Origin: Treponema sp. | GTDB lineage: Bacteria; Spirochaetota; Spirochaetia; Treponematales; Breznakiellaceae | NCBI GenBank assembly: GCA_031284195.1 | Contig: JAITAI010000118.1 | Location: 1 to 7,583, forward strand | Direction of reading: 5' to 3' | DNA length: 7,583 bases | Part shown: positions 5,756 through 7,583 of the stretch, piece by piece | Numbering within the stretch: position 1 is the stretch's first letter | Layout: the number at the start of each line of letters is the position of its first letter | The notes under the pieces: generated by a model | Databases searched by the model: none | What the model was told of the DNA's origin: nothing | What the model saw: the letters and a program-made list of their open reading frames with translations, nothing else | Translations under genes and position numbers: made by a program

Positions 5756-6409
5756 ATGAGTTACATACCTACTAAAGAAGCGGATTTTGTGGAGTGGAGC
5801 GAGAACCTGATTACCGTGTCCACGGCTAACAAAACCCTATGGAACCTGCCGGAAGATAAACTGGCAGCGTTGAGCGCCCTGCATAATGAGGTGAAGGCCC
5901 TCCATGCAAAGTGCCAGACCGTGACCTACACCAAGCTGGATATGCAGGAGAAAAAAGAAAAGAAAAAGGAGCTGGTGCATCTTGAGGAGGTGTTCGTGCG
6001 GAACAATCTGCAGAACAACGACGCCATGAACGACAGCGGGCGGAGAAATCTGAGGATACCGATTTATGACAAGACCCCCACGGCTCACCCTGCGCCGGAG
6101 AGCATTCCCTACATCGAGATTGAAACCCCCCACCCGCGAACCCTGCGCATCAAGTTTCGGGATGAACATGCGCCGCGCTGGGGCAAGCCTGCGCATGTGC
6201 ACGGCCTTGAGTGTCTGTGGAACATTCGAGACACCCCCCCGGAGAAGATGAAGGACCTGCTTCACTCCAGCTTTGCCACCCGCAGTCCCCTGGAACTGGT
6301 GTTTGAGGAAGATGAACGGGGGAAAAAAGTGTACCTCGCCGTACGCTGGGAGACCGGAGCCGTGCAAAAGGGCTTGTGGAGCGACATCGTGTTTGCGATC
6401 ATCCCCTGA
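5756..6409 (+). CDS. Conserved-looking protein of unknown function, helical N-half and beta-rich C-half
   Basis: I do not recognise a named family. The 217-residue protein has no signal peptide or membrane segment. Residues 1-95 look helical and include a very charged stretch, MQEKKEKKKELVHLEE (63-78), that may form a coiled coil. A linker rich in Pro (LRIPIYDKTPTAHPAPESIP, 99-118) leads to a beta-rich part (119-217) with alternating strands such as RTLRIKFRD, LECLWNIRD, LELVFEED and KKVYLAVRWET, ending WSDIVFAIIP. That pattern resembles a fibronectin type III-like sandwich. I recall similar two-part hypothetical proteins in gut Bacteroidetes and Treponema, unverified here. The gene starts after a strong ribosome binding site and ends in tandem stops (TGATGA). 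Base composition and codon use look ordinary for the window. Confidence 0.85.
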   Translation: MSYIPTKEADFVEWSENLITVSTANKTLWNLPEDKLAALSALHNEVKALHAKCQTVTYTKLDMQEKKEKKKELVHLEEVFVRNNLQNNDAMNDSGRRNLRIPIYDKTPTAHPAPESIPYIEIETPHPRTLRIKFRDEHAPRWGKPAHVHGLECLWNIRDTPPEKMKDLLHSSFATRSPLELVFEEDERGKKVYLAVRWETGAVQKGLWSDIVFAIIP

Positions 6410-6420
6410 TGAGCTGGACA

Positions 6421-6442
6421 GGGAACCCCTTGGAGGGTTCCC
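6421..6442 (+). other. Intergenic hairpin between the unknown protein and the lipoprotein gene
   Basis: GGGAACCC and GGGTTCCC form a perfect eight-pair stem with a six-base loop (CTTGGA), 11 bases after the stop codon at 6407-6409. No T-tract follows, so it is not a standard intrinsic terminator. It could stabilise or process the 3' end of an mRNA shared by the two flanking genes. Confidence 0.55.
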
Positions 6443-6492
6443 CGTAACCTAGGCGCGTAAAAAACGTGCAAAAAACCTGTATGGAGGACCCT

Positions 6493-7583
6493 ATGAAAAG
6501 CAAGCTATTAGTAATGAGTGTATGCAGCGTCATGGCGCTGTTCGGCTGCGCCGGTGTACCCCCAGGAGGGGACCTTAAAAGCCTGGATGAGGCCCTTTCG
6601 GAGATGGTGGCAGTGGTAGAAGACCGGGTGCCTTGGGGATACCAGATCGCCTTTACCCCCATTAAAACCGATGCGGACCTGTCCCTGGCAGGGGATTTTC
6701 TGTATGAGGAGCTGATCCATAGGTTCAGCGCCTCAGGGAAGCTCCCGGTTCTTGCCCGGGGGCAGGATGTGACCGCCCTGGATATGGAGCATGAGTTCCA
6801 GATGTCCGGGCTGGTGAATGATAAGGCCGTGGTGGGGTTCGGGCATTATCTGGGAGCAGCCGCAGTGCTGACAGGAAGCTATGAGCAGTTCCCCGGTTTC
6901 CACCAGGTGTCCCTCCGGGTCTTGGAGGTGGAGACCTCCCGGGTGCTGGTTACCAGCCGGCAGCGGATCCGCAAGAACGACCCGGTGCTGGCCAACTTTA
7001 TAAAGCCCCCCCAAAAGGGCAAAGCCCCGGCCCTGGCAGACCCGGGGCTGGAACCCTTTAACCGGGGGAAAGCCCTGTTTGAGCAAGGCCGGTATGCTGA
7101 AGCCCAAGAGGAGTTTAGTAAGGCCCTGGCCCTTAATCCTGCATTGCAGGACGCCTATTACTACCGGGGCCGGGGGTATTTCGAGAACGAGGACTATGAC
7201 CGGGCCGTCGCGGATTTTACCCAGGCCCTGGGGATTGATCCCCATTTTGCCGGCGCCTATCTCTACCGGGGTCTGGCGTATTACTATAACGACGATGACC
7301 GGGCCGAAGAGGACTTTGACCGGGCCATTGTGGAGTATACTGGGACTTTGCGGCGGGATCCCCATAATGCCGATGCCTATTACTACCGGGGTCTTGCGTA
7401 TGACTATAACGACGATGACAATGACCGGGCCGAAAAGGACTTTGACCGGGCCATCGCGGAGTATACTGGGGCCCTGGGGCGGGATCCCCATAATGCCCAG
7501 GCTTATTACTACCGGGGCCTGGTATATTACGAAAAAGGGGACTATGACCGGGCCATCCCGGACTTTACCGAGGCCCTGGGGAT
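6493..7583 (+). CDS. Lipoprotein with CsgG/LpoB-like domain and TPR repeats (partial, runs off the window)
   Basis: The gene is cut by the window end after 363 codons. A signal peptide with a good lipobox (LFGC, modified Cys19) marks it as a lipoprotein facing the periplasm or surface. Residues about 35-172 resemble the CsgG/LpoB-like domain often found in treponemal lipoproteins: a strand YQIAFTPIKTDADLS, a helix FLYEELIHRFSASGKLPVLAR, then FQMSGLVNDKAVVGFGHYLG, AAAVLTGSYEQ, and VSLRVLEVETSRVLVTSRQR. A short linker leads to TPR units from about 186 onward (for example GRYAEAQEEFSKALALNP). Units near 249-288 and 289-330 are 40 and 42 residues long instead of 34. TPRs usually mediate protein binding. 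The ATG at 6493 has GGAGG five bases upstream. The exact role is unknown. Confidence 0.88.
   Translation, partial: MKSKLLVMSVCSVMALFGCAGVPPGGDLKSLDEALSEMVAVVEDRVPWGYQIAFTPIKTDADLSLAGDFLYEELIHRFSASGKLPVLARGQDVTALDMEHEFQMSGLVNDKAVVGFGHYLGAAAVLTGSYEQFPGFHQVSLRVLEVETSRVLVTSRQRIRKNDPVLANFIKPPQKGKAPALADPGLEPFNRGKALFEQGRYAEAQEEFSKALALNPALQDAYYYRGRGYFENEDYDRAVADFTQALGIDPHFAGAYLYRGLAYYYNDDDRAEEDFDRAIVEYTGTLRRDPHNADAYYYRGLAYDYNDDDNDRAEKDFDRAIAEYTGALGRDPHNAQAYYYRGLVYYEKGDYDRAIPDFTEALG
7237..7583 (+). repeat. Near-identical DNA repeats encoding expanded TPR units
   Basis: Units begin at 7237 (120 bp), 7357 (126 bp) and 7483 (cut by the window end), each opening with GATCCCCAT and containing TACCGGGGTCT or TACCGGGGCCT. 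Long blocks match at DNA level, including third codon positions, which points to recent duplication or gene conversion. Within units one and two the motif GACCGGGCC occurs twice, 21 bp apart, so a small internal duplication lengthened the second TPR helix. The extra residues are mostly Asp, Asn and Glu. Confidence 0.8.

Noticed and set aside
5837..6367. 176-codon open frame on the minus strand
   Set aside because: It lies wholly inside the 217-residue plus-strand gene, which has a strong ribosome binding site. It shows no domain pattern of its own.
6733..7491. 252-codon open frame on the minus strand
   Set aside because: It is the mirror of the TPR-coding repeats. The plus frame has a lipobox, a ribosome binding site and recognisable TPR and CsgG-like patterns.

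Overview
The window most likely comes from a Treponema-like spirochaete, possibly a gut-associated one. Three things point there: a four-gene transporter operon that matches the spirochaetal riboflavin uptake system RfuABCD in gene order and protein type, a typical spirochaete-style lipoprotein that joins a CsgG/LpoB-like domain to TPR repeats, and a small unrecognised two-part protein of a kind I recall from gut Treponema and Bacteroidetes. The assignment rests on reading the sequence and on remembered families. No database search was possible.

Layout. Positions 1-307 hold no gene I can support. Positions 308-4982 hold a compact minus-strand operon, transcribed right to left as rfuA (binding protein), rfuB (double ATPase), rfuC and rfuD (permeases), with junctions from a 14-nt overlap to a 7-nt gap. 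Its leader (about 4983-5267) contains an FMN riboswitch aptamer (5100-5266), an intrinsic terminator (5016-5040) and a good sigma70-type promoter (5274-5302). The aptamer 3' end can pair over about ten bases with the terminator arm. This gives a simple model in which FMN-bound RNA terminates early and FMN-free RNA reads through into the riboflavin importer. The riboswitch is the main reason to call this BMP-type transporter a riboflavin system rather than a nucleoside system.

Positions 5303-5755 separate the divergent units. This stretch holds AT-rich inverted repeats, a weak plus-strand promoter candidate and a striking array of five 21-bp tandem repeats (5591-5695). The array either encodes a heptapeptide-repeat small protein (5525-5737) or is a row of palindromic sites spaced two helical turns apart. 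A 217-residue protein of unknown function follows immediately with a strong ribosome binding site (5756-6409), and then, after a hairpin, a lipoprotein gene (6493 to beyond the window end) whose TPR units show recent expansion at DNA level.

The best understood part is the FMN-controlled riboflavin importer. The part most worth a second look is the 21-bp repeat array with the uncharacterised protein and the TPR lipoprotein beside it.
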